A DNA stretch of 64,000 nucleotides from Galeopsis tetrahit (GCA_963675135.1 OY776129.1:45086141-45150140); one strand, 5' to 3'; shown: positions 47,036 through 58,959, numbered from the stretch's first letter. Made by a program: numbers and translations. The notes: generated by a model from the letters alone, not told the origin.

Positions 47036-47396
47036 TAAGTCGATATAAAAAAAAAGTGCAACGCCATATTTACTAAAAGTATAAGTTAGTATAACTAAAA
47101 GTGAAATATGATATTTCTGAAATGTGCAAGTCGGTATTACTGAAAAGTGTAAGAGTCTATAACTGAAAAGTGCAACACAATATTTTTAAAAAGTGCAAGT
47201 CAGTATCACAATTTTTAATGAAAAGTGCAACACAATATTACTAAAAAGTGTAAGTCACTATAAATAAAAATATTATTATACAGTTTAATAATTGAAAAGT
47301 GCAACACCATTTTACCCCAAAAGTGTAAATAAGTACAATTGAAAAGTGCAACATGAACTAGAGTGTACAACGTGCACTCGAGTCCATAATAAATCA
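47036..47396. mobile_element. One-ended relative of the alternating-repeat MITE
   Basis: The right end (GAACTAGAGTGTACAACGTG, CACTCGAGTCCATAATA) and the interior (AAAAGTGCAACACAATATTA, CTAAAAAGTGTAAGTCACTA, TATTATTATACAGTTTAATA) match 23885-24110 closely. The left terminal repeat is missing, and extra rounds of the same units lie to the left. Confidence 0.72.
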
Positions 47397-47402
47397 ACAC
47401 AT

Positions 47403-47465
47403 ATCTCATTGGATTCAAAATTTAGTATGCAATATTAAAAGATGTGTTTGAGTCGTATACTCACT
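47403..47465 (+). repeat. 63-bp direct repeat, copy B
   Basis: Partner of 46812-46874 with two mismatches. Confidence 0.9.
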
Positions 47466-48014
47466 CTTTCCCCTTTTAACCTTTACACATTTGAGGGTGA
47501 CATAAGATTTAAAAAATAATAAATTATAGTATTTTATGTAAAATTGTTAGTAAAATGTAAGAAGAGTAAAAGGTGAACAGAGAAAGTATAAGAAAAGTAA
47601 TTAAAAATTAATTTAATTTTGTTAGACGAAATGTGTTTAATTGACTATATTTGGTGTTCTATATTTAGTTGTATTGTGTCACATATAACTATTTTTAATC
47701 AAAGTTGGATAATGTTTTTTTTTTAAAAAAAAATTCCCGTATGATTGTATGAAATATGATAAAGGTGATAAATTTGATCATCTCTCATTTATATTAAGTA
47801 CTCCATTAACCATCATGATTATTCAAAAAGAATATCACAAAAAAATATTGAGATAACGTCTCATATTTTATTAATTAATTTAACTTTCTAATAACAATAT
47901 AAAACTTATATATGTATAATATGGAATAGAGTTGAAGGATAAAAAATATAAAAATACTATATATAACAAAATAAAAAAAAATCTCATAAATATAAGTATA
48001 AATATAATCAAATA

Positions 48015-48285
48015 CTCCCTCCGTCCCACAACTGTTTGCACACTTACCTTATTTGTCCGTCCCACAATTGTTTGCACACCCATAAAAGGAAAGTTCTTCA
48101 TAAACCCCACCCTCACAATATTCACATATTTACACAAAATGCCATTATTTTTACTCTCTTTCCAATCACCTTTTTACTTTATTCATATAACTTTACAAAA
48201 TTACCCCTCAACAATCCACTCATTACACCTTTTTCTTAAAAAGTGTGCCCATTTTGTGGTGCAAACACTTCCGGGACGGAGGGAG
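48015..48285. mobile_element. Stowaway-type MITE in the left LTR
   Basis: The ends CTCCCTCCGTCCCACAACTG and CACTTCCGGGACGGAGGGAG with flanking TA. The segment CCGTCCCACAA.TGTTTGCACAC occurs twice at the left end, an end duplication of about 45 bp. 271 bp. Confidence 0.88.
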
Positions 48286-48776
48286 TATTAATATTGATTC
48301 TCATTAATATCTCCACAATTCTCCCCTTTCTAGAGACGGTTCGCCCTCGAAACGTGTTGTTTCTCATCATAAAGGCACTAAAGCTGGAACATCTTTGTAT
48401 TTTTTTGGCCACAAAACAATAACAACTTGATATTTTGTTGTCAAAGGCACTCAACCTCCATCGTTAAGTCAGGCATATCAGAATGAACACCCTCAACTAC
48501 ACAAATACTTTCCTTCTTTTTTTCCTCATCATAAATTGGGGAGCCACTATAACCATCCTCAACATCATCAACAAAAAAATATCAACAAACTCATTAACAA
48601 TTGGTGATACATCATAACCACAATTTTCATCAAATTATTCATCGAGTGGTTCATCATAATCACAATTTTCATCAAAATATTAATCGAAAATTGGTGGTCC
48701 ATGCATCATATTCACCACGGAAAATAGAATAACATACCAACTTATTGATCAATTGACAAATCTGCGTAGATGATAC

Positions 48777-48987
48777 CACTACAAAAAAAGTCTGATTTTG
48801 ATACCATTGATTTAGAGACGGATATCCAATCTGTCTCTAATAGGTACGGATTAGAGACTGATTTGTAGAAAAATCAAGATTTGAAACAAAAAATAAATGA
48901 AAATCAGTCTCTAACCGTACCTATTAGAGACAGATTGAATATCAGTCTCTAAATCATTGGTATCAAAATCAGACTTTTTTTGTAGTG
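48777..48987. mobile_element. CACTA-like MITE
   Basis: It begins CACTACAAAAAAAGTCTGAT and ends ATCAGACTTTTTTTGTAGTG, near-perfect inverted repeats extending inwards over TTTTGATACCA..GATTTAGAGAC. CACTAC ends are the signature of En/Spm transposons. GTAGATGATAC (48766-48776) and GTATCATCTAC (48988-48998) just outside are also inverted, so the pairing passes beyond the CACTA termini. Related to 25220-25625. Confidence 0.82.
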
Positions 48988-49432
48988 GTATCATCTACAT
49001 ACGTTGATTGCTCATCACAAATAGTATCGTAGACCGGTTGGAATCTCAGAACCATTATCGAGAATCGTACCTAGTTTTTAATTACCAACTGATGTAGACA
49101 GCGAGAGCGTACAAATACGTTGATTCAATAAGAATATCATAAAAGAGATAATGAGATAAACCCTCATATTTTATTAATCAATTTAGCTCCCTAATAAAAA
49201 TATACTAGAACTTATCTATTTATTGAAATAGACTTGAAATATAAGAAACATAAAAATACTAAATATAACCAAATCAAAACAAATCTTCTAAATATAAACA
49301 TAAATATCTAATAAAAAAAATATTAATATTGATTCTCATCAATATCTCAATCATTCGCCTACGTCAAGGAGACCATCCATATATAAATTTGTTTGATGGG
49401 AGATTAAAAAAAAATTCAAATAATTCATTGTT

Positions 49433-50319
49433 GCCCATACTTTTCACTTTTTATTAAATCTAATCCATACTTTTTTTTTTTTAAACTAAATTATACCCAT
49501 ACTTTTCAGTTTCTATCAAATATAGCACATAATTTTTCTTTTATACCCACATTTTTCATTTTTTAATCAAATATAGCACATACTTTTTATGTTTTATCAA
49601 TTTTAGCATATATTTTTATCAATTAATTTAAAATACTAAAAAAAAGCGAAAATTATCTTATAATTAAAAATGAAAAAGAATATCTTAAACATGTTTAAAT
49701 TAAAAAATATTATTTAAATTTCACAAATTTTAAATTTTAAAAATAATTGAGAATTTAAAATTATCTAAAGTTATTGAATTAAAAAGAGACTTACAAAATA
49801 TATAAGAATTTTCTCAATAATTGAAATAAATTTTAATTTTTTTAAATATTACTCCCTCCGTCCCATATTAATCTTCATAGGTAGATGGACACACAAATTA
49901 AGTAAGTGTAATAATTAGTGCAGTTTTGAGGGGTAATTTTGTAAAACTTTATGTATAAAGTAAATAAATGAGTTGACTTTTGTGTATGTTTAAAGATAAA
50001 GTAATGACATTTGTGTAAATTTGAGGTTATTGTGAGGGTGAAGTTTATAAAAGATTTTCCATTTTAAGGGTGTGAAAGTTATTGTGGGACGTCCCGAAAA
50101 GGAAAGTGTGAAAGTTATTGTGGGACGGAGGGAGTATATAATTTTTTTTATAACGTATGGTATATTTATTTACTATTAATTAATATGATTATATTTATAA
50201 AAAAGTATGGGTATAAATTGAATAGGAGAAAAAAAAAGTTTGTGCTAAATTTGATAAAAATGAAAAGTATGAGTATAATTTGGTTAAGAAAAAATATGTG
50301 CTAGATTTAAGTATGAGTG
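49433..50319. mobile_element. Foldback element hosting a Stowaway
   Basis: The left arm (about 49433-49620: TGCCCATACTTTTCACTTTT, ATTATACCCATACTTTTCAG, CAAATATAGCACAT) and the right arm (about 50195-50319: AAAAGTATGGGTATAAATTG, ATGAAAAGTATGAGTATAAT, ATGTGCTAGATTT) are inverted. Each arm has two or three copies of the CCATACTTTT unit. The centre contains the Stowaway 49852-50134. No coding frame. Confidence 0.62.
49852..50134. mobile_element. Stowaway-type MITE (nested)
   Basis: The ends CTCCCTCCGTCCCATATTAA and TTATTGTGGGACGGAGGGAG with flanking TA. The right end is partly duplicated (GTGTGAAAGTTATTGTGGGACG twice, about 50070-50125). Its relative at 53151-54697 is split by a solo LTR. Confidence 0.88.
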
Positions 50320-50323
50320 TGTG

Positions 50324-50590
50324 CTCACTCAGTCGGCCGAGTGGGATCTGCTTCCAGTACACCTCCTGTTTCGACTTCTCACTCGATTGTCAAGGTGGGC
50401 TCACTCGGTCGGCCGAGTGGTGGGATCTGCTTCCAGTACACCTCCTGTTTCGACTTCTCACTCGGTTGTCAAGGTGGGCTCACTCGGTCGGCCGAGTGGT
50501 GGGATCTGCTTCCAGTACACCTCCTGTTTCGACTTCTCACTCGATTGTTAGGATGGGCTCACTCGATCAGCCGAGTGGGATCTACTTCCG
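50324..50590 (+). repeat. 79-bp tandem array with CCGAGT palindromes
   Basis: Units at 50324-50399, 50400-50478, 50479-50557 and a partial one from 50558. Each starts CTCACTCGGTCGGCCGAGTGG and continues GATCTGCTTCCAGTACACCT. The palindrome ACTCGGTCGGCCGAGT equals the motif repeated in the LTRs of the 3458-9460 element, and the following GATCTGCTTCCAG resembles its GGAATCTGTTTCAG. Open frames here are by-products of the repeat. Confidence 0.88.
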
Positions 50591-51080
50591 AAATTATTTC
50601 CCTTTTTTTCAATGTTTTCTCCCAAAATACGTACAACAAAGCAATACGCACTACACCATAGCAATGCTCAAACACCATAAAACCTTAATTCTAAAAAAAT
50701 TTAGCCCCAAGTTCATGTATAACATGCAATGTAACTCTCAAATCAACCCAAAACTCAATATAATCAACGTTTCCCATATCAATTAAACAAAATTCATTCA
50801 AGCAATAGACGAGCAAATGAAATTGTAAAAACGACTACACCCACCCCCAACTTAGAATTTGTTGAGCAAATCTAAGTTTGACAATGAGTGTTTACCTTTG
50901 AGTTTGCACCATACACTATTTCATCTTTCTTCATTGTATTATTTCTCCTTACATAAAAGTCCATGTCCAAGCTTCATTAAGCACCAACATCCTACTAAAC
51001 AAAACTAAACAAAAAGATAAAAAAGCACTAAACTAAATAAAATTAAAAACGAAAAGAAAGCAATAAATTTGACCACCTTA
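50591..51080 (-). mobile_element. Relic related to the non-autonomous LTR element
   Basis: CACCCACCCCCAACTTAGAA at about 50842 parallels the polypurine tract of the 3458-9460 element. The next part (AGTTTGACAATGAGTGTTTACC) parallels its AGTTTGGGAATGAGTGTGTTACC. The AAACAAAACTAAACAAAAAG..GAAAGCAATAAA stretch at about 50997-51066 parallels 6600-6672. With the array to its left this is a degraded relative with no usable frame. Confidence 0.6.
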
Positions 51081-51207
51081 GTAGAATGACCATTTCTGAT
51101 TCCACTACTTTAACTGAAATAACTCAAAATTACTATAGTACCCTTAATAGATAAATTCGCACATCAAGTGACAAACAACTTACATACCAACCCCATCTAC
51201 TTTTAAC

Positions 51208-51243
<36 letters not shown>

Positions 51244-53150
51244 ATGAATCAACGATTAAAAAAAACTACATTAATAAATAAACAAAAACTTCTTAACCTT
51301 TAAACCCCACATATTTACAATAAAAAAATTAGAAATACCTCATATTCTCATACTATACTAAGATTCTATTCTGACAAACACTTTCCATAGCCGGTGCTCC
51401 TCCACCAAACCCTTTATCCATTCTCCAAGTCACTTTCGATCCTGCCATAACTCGTTTAAGACCTTCTCTAACCCATCATCTTCTATTACTTTAGTGACAC
51501 GTTGTTACGCACCATCATCGAGAACTTTTAACGATGCCTATCAACAGATTTGAAAACTATGGACTCGTCCACATTGAACATATCATTCCACCACCAAGAT
51601 TATGGTCTAACGATAGACCCGAACAATGTTCTTTACATTGCCTCTGTTGATCCTAATCGAACCAACTACTTTACATTGCCTCTACTGTTGATCCTCATTA
51701 TCGAACCAACTACCACAAGAAGTTTACTATTTTTAATTCTTCTACTATTAATTAAAAAATGCCAAATCTCTTCTTTAATAATTTAACAATCGTTAACCGT
51801 GGTTATTTTCTCGACACAAAATTAGTAGCACAATTTCTATCAATTAAAACCCAAAATCTCATTGCTACATTAAAAATGAGCACAATTCTTTAATTATTAT
51901 TTTAATTTTAATTTTGGAAATTCTACCTACTGAATGCTTATTACCATTTATGAAATTTTACAACTTGAATTTTTCTCAAATATTCCTCATATTTATACAA
52001 ATCACTTCATTAAATTGATGGTGGAGATATGAGAATATTTTTTTTATTCACGTAAAACTTTCTCTAAAATTCTCAACAATACTTTATATATTTCTCTACA
52101 AAAAATTCTTAACATTTTTCTACATATCTCATGATCTAATATATATTGATGTCACTCATTTTCTCTTTTGTCACTCTCTCGGAACAAAAACATGTAGAAT
52201 TGGTTAAGCAGTAATTTTTCTCTTTTTTTTTATCAAATTTTAAAATAAACTTTTTTTTTTTATCAAAGTTGTACAAGTTCAAATAATGTTTAAATTAGTT
52301 TCAAGTCTTTAATTATTTTAATCATATATATGTAATAATTTGTATCAAGATGAAACATAAATTGTTAAGTATTTGTGTTTGTAAAATGTTCAATTATATT
52401 AATATAGTTGAAATAATTTTATTTTTTAAATTGATTACAAATTTTATTTATTATGTACAATTTTTTTTATTTATATTTTGTATATCTCGCATAGGTATAA
52501 TTTTAAAATAAATCGTCCACGTAAAATGCAAGTCCTTACAATTTTAAAATATACAACACGAAAAGTGAAATTAGCAGCATGTGGTATTTTTTTGTTTTTC
52601 CAAACAGGTTTTACAATGTTTGGTCCAAGTTGTTTGTTTTTTGTTCAGTTTTGGCTAAAATATATTATTACCTTGTAGAAAATAAAGATTGTCACACCTC
52701 AATCAAACTAATCGATTTTTTACAATTCATTGCATCGTACGGCATGTAGTAGGCATACAATTATATCAATTCATGTGTTTCACTTTTTGTATTGTACATT
52801 TTAAATTTTTAACACGGGTTAATTTCATTATTATGACACATATTCATTATTTTTTGATATGACACGTATTAATAAATTTAATAGTGAAACGTACATAAAG
52901 TGTAACACTAAAAGTGGCACGGATGGGGACGGAGCCACGTACACTGACACACAATAATAATAATAAAAAAATATATATATATATATATATATATGACAAG
53001 TTTTTTTAAAATAATTATTCAGACTCACTTTATGGATATTATATATTTTTCTAACATGGAATTTTTGCCTGCAAAATTTATACATGACATCAAAAATAAT
53101 AATTAAAAAAATAACTTTGCGAATTGAATTTTCGGTAAATCTTTATTGGG
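51081..53150. other. AT-rich intergenic DNA
   Basis: No supported gene. A run of 30 A lies at 51212-51241 and an (AT)n tract at 52971-52994. The 78-codon frame 51550-51786 repeats a phrase (FTLPLLLIL-type after duplicated CTTTACATTGCCTCT) and has no family match. Confidence 0.55.
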
Positions 53151-54697
53151 AATTTTGAGGGGTAATTTTATAAACATTTATGTATAAAGTAAAAAAATGG
53201 GTTGACTTTTGAGTGTGTGTGGAGAAAAATTAATGACATTAGTATAAATTTGAGGATATTGTTAGGGTGGAGTATATAATGGTAGTATAGATATCCTAGA
53301 GACAATTATTATAAGGACATTATACTTGATCATATTCAGTTATTTAAGTATTATTGATTTCATTAATAATATTCGATAATACACTTATAGAATGTTATGT
53401 TTGATTGTTTGCATTTATATATGTGTTCCCATGAACTAATGATGTCATTGAGATGTGAGATCTCGATTGACTATATCATGGTTCTTAAAGTAGCCCCAAT
53501 CAAGGATCATCGAGATTGGGATATCGATGATGCGAATGAGATTGATATGCGATCTGCATCATATCCTTAGAGGATGTAGTGGTTCTCTCAACTACGAGAT
53601 ATTAGGTATCTCATGATGAATGTACAAATACTTTGAGAGTATTGGCTTGCCCAATCGAGAAATTGTTTGGTGTATTCTATTTACGTGTCTACGGAAATAT
53701 TGATTTGTGTAGCAATGTAATGTCCTTCGACTTAAGGTCAATACACGCAACATGTGCGGCGTGATGGACTTTGACCATGACCGACGTTTGCACCCCTAAA
53801 CGGTGTAGATTAGATATGTATTGGACACACCATAAAGTACATGTGCGCGGTAGTTGAGCCAAAAATAGGATTCATTCCTCAAATAGATTTGGAGAGAATA
53901 CTCGTCTTCTCATAACTAATTGGATCGTTAGTCATTGGCCAATGCACGTCACATTTGAAATGGTGTTCAAATGTGACAATATGATCAATTAGTGTAATGA
54001 GATAACGTATGTGATTAAATTATTGAAATAGACATATCATCATATTCTAGATTTAATAGGAGTATTCGTGAATGAAATGATCATATCACTTTACAGGTTG
54101 CTATATTCTCGCAATGTACCTCGCATATCGAGATTGTCTGGTTCATTGTCTAGGGTTCTTCTAAGACCTTTAGTTTGACTAATCGCTTGATATGTGAGGG
54201 CCTATGAGTAACACAACAAGTAGTCTTAATTTACGAATTAAAGTTGATTGAATTAATTACTTGATTTGATCAAGATATTTAATTTATGGAGAAATATAGA
54301 ATAATTCTATTGGATGTAATTATAATTTATTTGATTAAATTAGATTTAATTAATAAGATGATATATTAGATATATCATAATTAATTAATATATTGCATAT
54401 GTTATGTGATAAATATGGTAAATGGTATTTTATATTATATATTTGATTTATCCACGTAATTCTCGTCTACGAACTTGTCATTAATATTAATGTTTTAATT
54501 ATCCTTCAATTTATGTTGCAATCATATCAAAATCGTTGTTGGTGAATTTTTTTTTTAACTTCCACTGCTACGAGTTTGGTGTTCGTATTTCGAAAACCCA
54601 ACATATAAAAGGTTCTCCATTAATTTTAATAATGTGAAAGTAATTATGTAACGTCTTAAAAATGAAAGTATGAAAGTAATTACGGGACGAATAGGGT
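53151..54697. mobile_element. Stowaway MITE split by a solo LTR
   Basis: The left part 53151-53279 (GAGGGGTAATTTTATAAACA, TTATGTATAAAGTAAAAAAA, GGGTTGACTTTTG) and right part 54604-54697 (AAGGTTCTCCATT, GAAAGTAATTACGGGACGAA) align end to end with 49930-50134. The left terminus is lost. The break coincides with the solo LTR. Confidence 0.8.
53280..54603. mobile_element. Solo LTR (1324 bp)
   Basis: Starts TGGTAGTATAGATATCC and ends CGAAAACCCAACA, i.e. TG..CA on either strand, flanked by the perfect duplication TATAA at 53275-53279 and 54604-54608. There is no second LTR or internal region. It formed by recombination between the two LTRs of a larger retrotransposon. The minus-strand start TGTTGGGTTTTCG is of a common Copia style; the family is not certain. 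Confidence 0.88.
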
Positions 54698-55563
54698 ATA
54701 ATAATAGCGTGTACACTATTCATATTTCCAAATGGTAAATGCAACAAAATTCGATAATGATGTCTACATCTACATAAAATTAAAAGTAGAAATGTATGAA
54801 CTTATTGCCCTTATCTACATATATCTACATTCAATAAAAAGTAGATTTGTACAAATTTAATCATGGGTCTTTCACAAGATTTTCAGTCACTTTTTTCCAT
54901 TATAATATATATATATGCTTTGTTCCTTCCTCAATTATTCATATACTAACGAGTTTACATAAATTTTTGTCATTACAAAATCTAAAAAAATGACATTTTC
55001 TTTCAAAACCTCGTTCTCAACATTATTTGTCATTGTAATCTTAATATCGACCAACATATCATTCGCATTGGTTGCACCTGTCAAAAACATTTCAAAAGTA
55101 ATAACAATTGAACTCATCAAAAAAATTTGCTCTCAAACAAAAAAAATTAGTTTTTTGTAATCAAACCCTAAAAAACTTTAAAAAACAAGATTTTTGCTCC
55201 TAACCCTGTTGCAGCCATTGGAAGCACCTCTTTCAACGAGAATTTGTCTTGCAGCCAAATGCGGTAAAGGCGTGTTAAACTATGTGTTCAAATTATATTT
55301 CGTCTCACCAAAATATTTCACGAAAGAGCTCATCCCAAACAAATAATTAAATACTACTGCTGCATCATGCATGGAACGAGGGACAATGATGATGTTATCG
55401 AAAAATAGGGTATCTGGGTTTTCCTTGAATCTCTAAAAATTAAAGTTTCAATTTCTTGTAATTAATTTATTTATTACATCTTCCGGGACAGAGCCAGAAC
55501 TTAAGCTCGTGGTACGAATTAATTAGATTTTATTTTATTTCTATTTTACTTAATAATATTTGA

Positions 55564-55599
<36 letters not shown>

Positions 55600-56091
55600 C
55601 ATTAATATATCAAAATGTACGTTTATCTTGTTGAATTAATTAAAATTACTTATTGTCACATCTTTTCAATTTAAAAGGTTTTAATTTTTTTACACGTAAG
55701 ATGTCACACCATTCTGTTAAAGATGAAGTTTTATTAATTTACAAAAATAAAAAAGTTGAAATTATATTGCAATTTTCATTTATTATTCAATAACCAATTA
55801 AATTTCTTTTATTCATAAATAAATCTTTCTTTCCTACCACAGACCACATTTTTATGACAATTTACTGTTCTTTTTCGGGGTACAAAGTAAAATTTAAATA
55901 TACAAACTTAATAGAGTGCATACCCTCGTGTATAACTCAAATCTTGTATCTTTCATCAATTCATCTTTCCAAAGGTTAAATACAACAAAATTCAATAATG
56001 ATATCTACATCTACATGATGTATGGATTTATATATATGATATTTACATGAAGTTGCACTCTTGTGTACTAGTTACATGTATGTAACTGGAT
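54698..56091. other. AT-rich intergenic DNA
   Basis: No supported gene. (AT)n at 55570-55598. The phrase AATGCAACAAAATTCGATAATG with the following TCTACATCTACAT occurs at about 54737 and again, slightly changed, at about 55978, a diverged direct repeat. Confidence 0.5.
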
Positions 56092-58110
56092 TCATTTAAC
56101 ACATGATCGAATGTTTTGTAAAAATAAAATTATTACGGAAATGCAAACTTCAGTCAGTGGCAATGCATCAAGGTGAATTGGGAACTCTATCGAAGTTGAT
56201 GGTGCTGCAGCTTGTGCCTCATTTTCCAAGGTCTTCTTCATAGCAGTAGGTTCCTCATTTTTCACAGTATCTTCCACAGTTGTCTTGGCTTCAACTTCCT
56301 TGACTTTAGTTGAAGTTGATTTAACTACCTCAGCATCAGAGATGATAGGGTGCTCAACATTCTTGTTACTTGGAACATCATCCACCTTGACAATCTCTAT
56401 GGACTCAATATTGGCAGTTTCAACAAGTGGTATTGCTTCCTCTCCAATAGTTTCAATCAATTGGTCTTAATCAATTTCTTCAATCTTTTCTCATTCACTT
56501 GAGAAATCTCCATTTTTTTTCTTCTCAATAGTAGTATTCACTCCTTCAAAGAAGTCTTCACTTTTCTCAGTATTGGTAGCAATTTCAGTGTCCTCCTCCA
56601 TATTAATAACATCATCTTGCTTACTTTCTTCATGTTTGTCCTCAACATTTTTGGACATCTCTTCTGTCTTGTCCTCAGTCTTCTTGGACATGCTTTCATC
56701 CTCCTGTTTGTCTTCCTCCATCTTATCATCAATATTTAAATCAATATCAGAGATGGTTGATTTAATAGCCTCTCTTTGAATTTTTATGTTGACCAGATTG
56801 GCAAACAGTCTCTCATCTGTCAACTCAAAGCTTGATTCCACTTCAACAAACTCAGTCAACCTTGCTTCCTCATTCTCCCACCAGTCAAGTCCCTTGGACT
56901 CAATGACTTTGTTAATATCATACATCGATTTCTTTCTTATATCAATAATCAACATAAGATCATAGAAGATAGATCTTAACTCTAGGTATTTGGCAAGCCG
57001 GGGGTAAAGTTGGTCTAAGAAAACTTTTTATTCATCTCTCAATGACATCTCATAAGTGTAATCTTGAGCTTTTTCTGACTTGGATAAAGGCTGGGATGAA
57101 GTTTCTTCAAGAGACATTTGAATAGGAGTATCAGTGTTGTAGGTAATTTTTAAAATGGATGGATTATCTATATGTGGGGTGGTTTCAGCAATATCAGAGA
57201 AGTGATGGGTTGGGGGTTCTGGATCATTCATGTCCAACTCTTTTGGTGACATATCTACAACATTATCACCATCATCATCATCTTCCAAACCCTCCAATTC
57301 AGCTTGTTTATCAGCATCAAACTCTTCTTCATCTGATGTATTAACATACTCCACTAGTGACACTTCATCACTTGAGCTAGGGCTAGACACAACCCCTCTT
57401 TTTCTTTGATTTTGATGACTTTTCAATCTCCTTCACTTTCCTTCTTAGATTTCTCCAAAATACTTATCACCATCTGTCTTGCTTCAATGCTTCTTTGTTC
57501 AGCTACCTTTGCTTGTTTCCTGGAGGTGCTCTTTGGTGATTTGATCTCCAGACCCAATCTCTTTTAAGTTCTAATAGAAAACTTTCTGAAAAGAATCTTT
57601 GTGGTGTTGAATTTGACTCCATCTTCAACAATATCATCTGGTCCTTTCTTGTAAAGAAATGCAGTACCTTTGGTGCAAAAAGCAAACTTCTTTTCTACAA
57701 TCACTTTCCTCACATCAATAATATTGAACTTTGATTTCTCCTCAGCTAGTTTCCTTAGAAAATAGCATTTCCAATTCATTGGTTTTCTCCCTCCATCAAT
57801 GATAGCTTTCATCAGTCTCACTTTTGATCTACTAATTTGGGCATAGCTTCTTGTGGTGCACATGACACACTTTGCAACCACATCCAGTAAGAGTTGATAA
57901 TCTTTCTGCAGTACCCTCTTGTGTAATCCAGATTTGAGAGAAACAGGAACATCCATCCAATAGTTTGCAACATCTTGTTCCTAATGTTTCATGTATTCTT
58001 CTGGATCTTCTCCAGCAACATTCAATCCAAAGAAATCATCAAAGTCTTCTTCAGTGAACTCAAATTTCTGAGCTGTCCTCCTGGTGGTATCTGGTTCATG
58101 GGTCATAATG
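56092..58110 (-). pseudogene. Broken acidic ORF, possibly a second SIRE-type extra ORF
   Basis: Minus-strand frames follow one another: from about 58106 MTHEPDTTRRTAQKFEFTEE.., a TAG near 57980, then 57564-57956 (DYQLLLDVVAKCVMCTTRSY, LMKAIIDGGRKPMNWKCYFL), 57028-57426 (EEEFDADKQAELEGLEDDDD), 56491-56955 (MEEDKQEDESMSKKTEDKTE) and 56092-56460. The first third is globular, the rest acidic and Lys/Glu-rich. The NWKCYFLRKLAEE region loosely recalls the putative plant transposon protein segment of the ORF at 59579-61822, so it may be a diverged homologue. It starts only a few bases beyond the SIRE 3' LTR. No function can be assigned. Confidence 0.5.
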
Positions 58111-58127
58111 AAACCTGTGAAAGTGTG

Positions 58128-58959
58128 ATGTATAGTGTTTAAGTAAAAACAGATTAATGCTGCACTGAATGTTGAGACAAATAGTGCAACACTGACTCTA
58201 ACAGAATATCAGAAATAAAGATACACAGCGGAAGACTTGAAACACTAAAAACAAACGAGACACAATGGAAATATTTTTAACATAGATTTTATAAATAAAA
58301 ATCTATGTTAGCCTTATGGCGAAAATCAATACTTATCTTCAAGTACAAATGTTGTGTGAAATGTTACAACAATAACCATCACAACAGAAACTACAAACGA
58401 GGCAGGTGCCTTGTTCTAAAAACGATCTAAGTGTATAAACTATACACCGCCGAAATGCTAGTCCTATCTATGATTACACTCTCGATAGATAAAGAAAAGC
58501 GCACACTCATACAGGTGGGATACTTCATATGAACTAAAGCGTATAACTACTACCACAATTCCTAACAGGATGAACGCTAGTCAAGAATATTGTTCGAATA
58601 GAATACACTGAATTGTGGAGCCTTCCTTCGGTATTTATAGAGTGGGATACGAATTCTAGCGGCTTCCATCTTTGAGATCCTATTTTTTAGGAACTCAACT
58701 TCCATGATCTTTCTAAATCCTTATTGCATGTTCCAGGTCGATCTATAAGGTTTCAAGCTGGTCTAGCACGTTCTGCAATGTTCTGGAATCTTCCAGGTTC
58801 CAGATCCTTGTAGAAGCTTCTAGATCCTGCCAGAAATGCGACAACATTTAGATCAACATTTAATGTAGCATTTCAGAAAAGACTTAGAAAAAATCTCGGA
58901 AGGTCAAATTAAGTTGTTGTTGATAATGTTAAAGCATTCAAGAGTTAACAACATCTACA
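58128..58959 (-). repeat. 3' LTR of the SIRE-type element
   Basis: On the minus strand it starts TGTAGATGTTGTTAACTC right after the polypurine tract. Its outer end is placed at about 58128 (..CACTATACA) but could be 58115. About 830 bp, in range for SIRE LTRs. The partner LTR is outside the window. Confidence 0.75.

Larger units (their letters stand above)
47816..49349 (-). mobile_element. Short decayed LTR element hosting two MITEs
   Basis: The left LTR (47816-48315, of which about 271 bp is a Stowaway insertion) and right LTR (49121-49349) share AAGAATATCA, GAGATAA.G.CTCATATTTT, TTAATTTA.CT and TATTAATATTGATTCTCAT. On the minus strand the left LTR is preceded by AGAAAGGGGAGAATTG (48316-48331), a good polypurine tract. 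The interior of about 0.8 kb has no long frame and hosts a CACTA-like MITE. I could not identify a primer-binding site or clean target duplication. Probably a non-autonomous or internally deleted Copia-like element. Confidence 0.72.

Noticed and set aside
50324..50590. Regularly spaced repeats resembling a CRISPR-like array
   Set aside because: Units are contiguous with no unique spacers, in a plant nuclear setting, and match an LTR motif.
50280..50786. 168-codon and shorter open frames with a repeated peptide
   Set aside because: They are products of the 79-bp tandem array read in several frames; all three frames are open in part for the same reason.
53003..53085. Possible small membrane protein on the minus strand (52831-53085)
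   Set aside because: The hydrophobic run is encoded by an (AT)n microsatellite and is not a credible protein.
55485..55520. TTCCGGGACAGAGCCAGAAC resembling a hAT end like that at 38349
   Set aside because: I could not find a partner end or a target duplication, so it remains a lone similarity.
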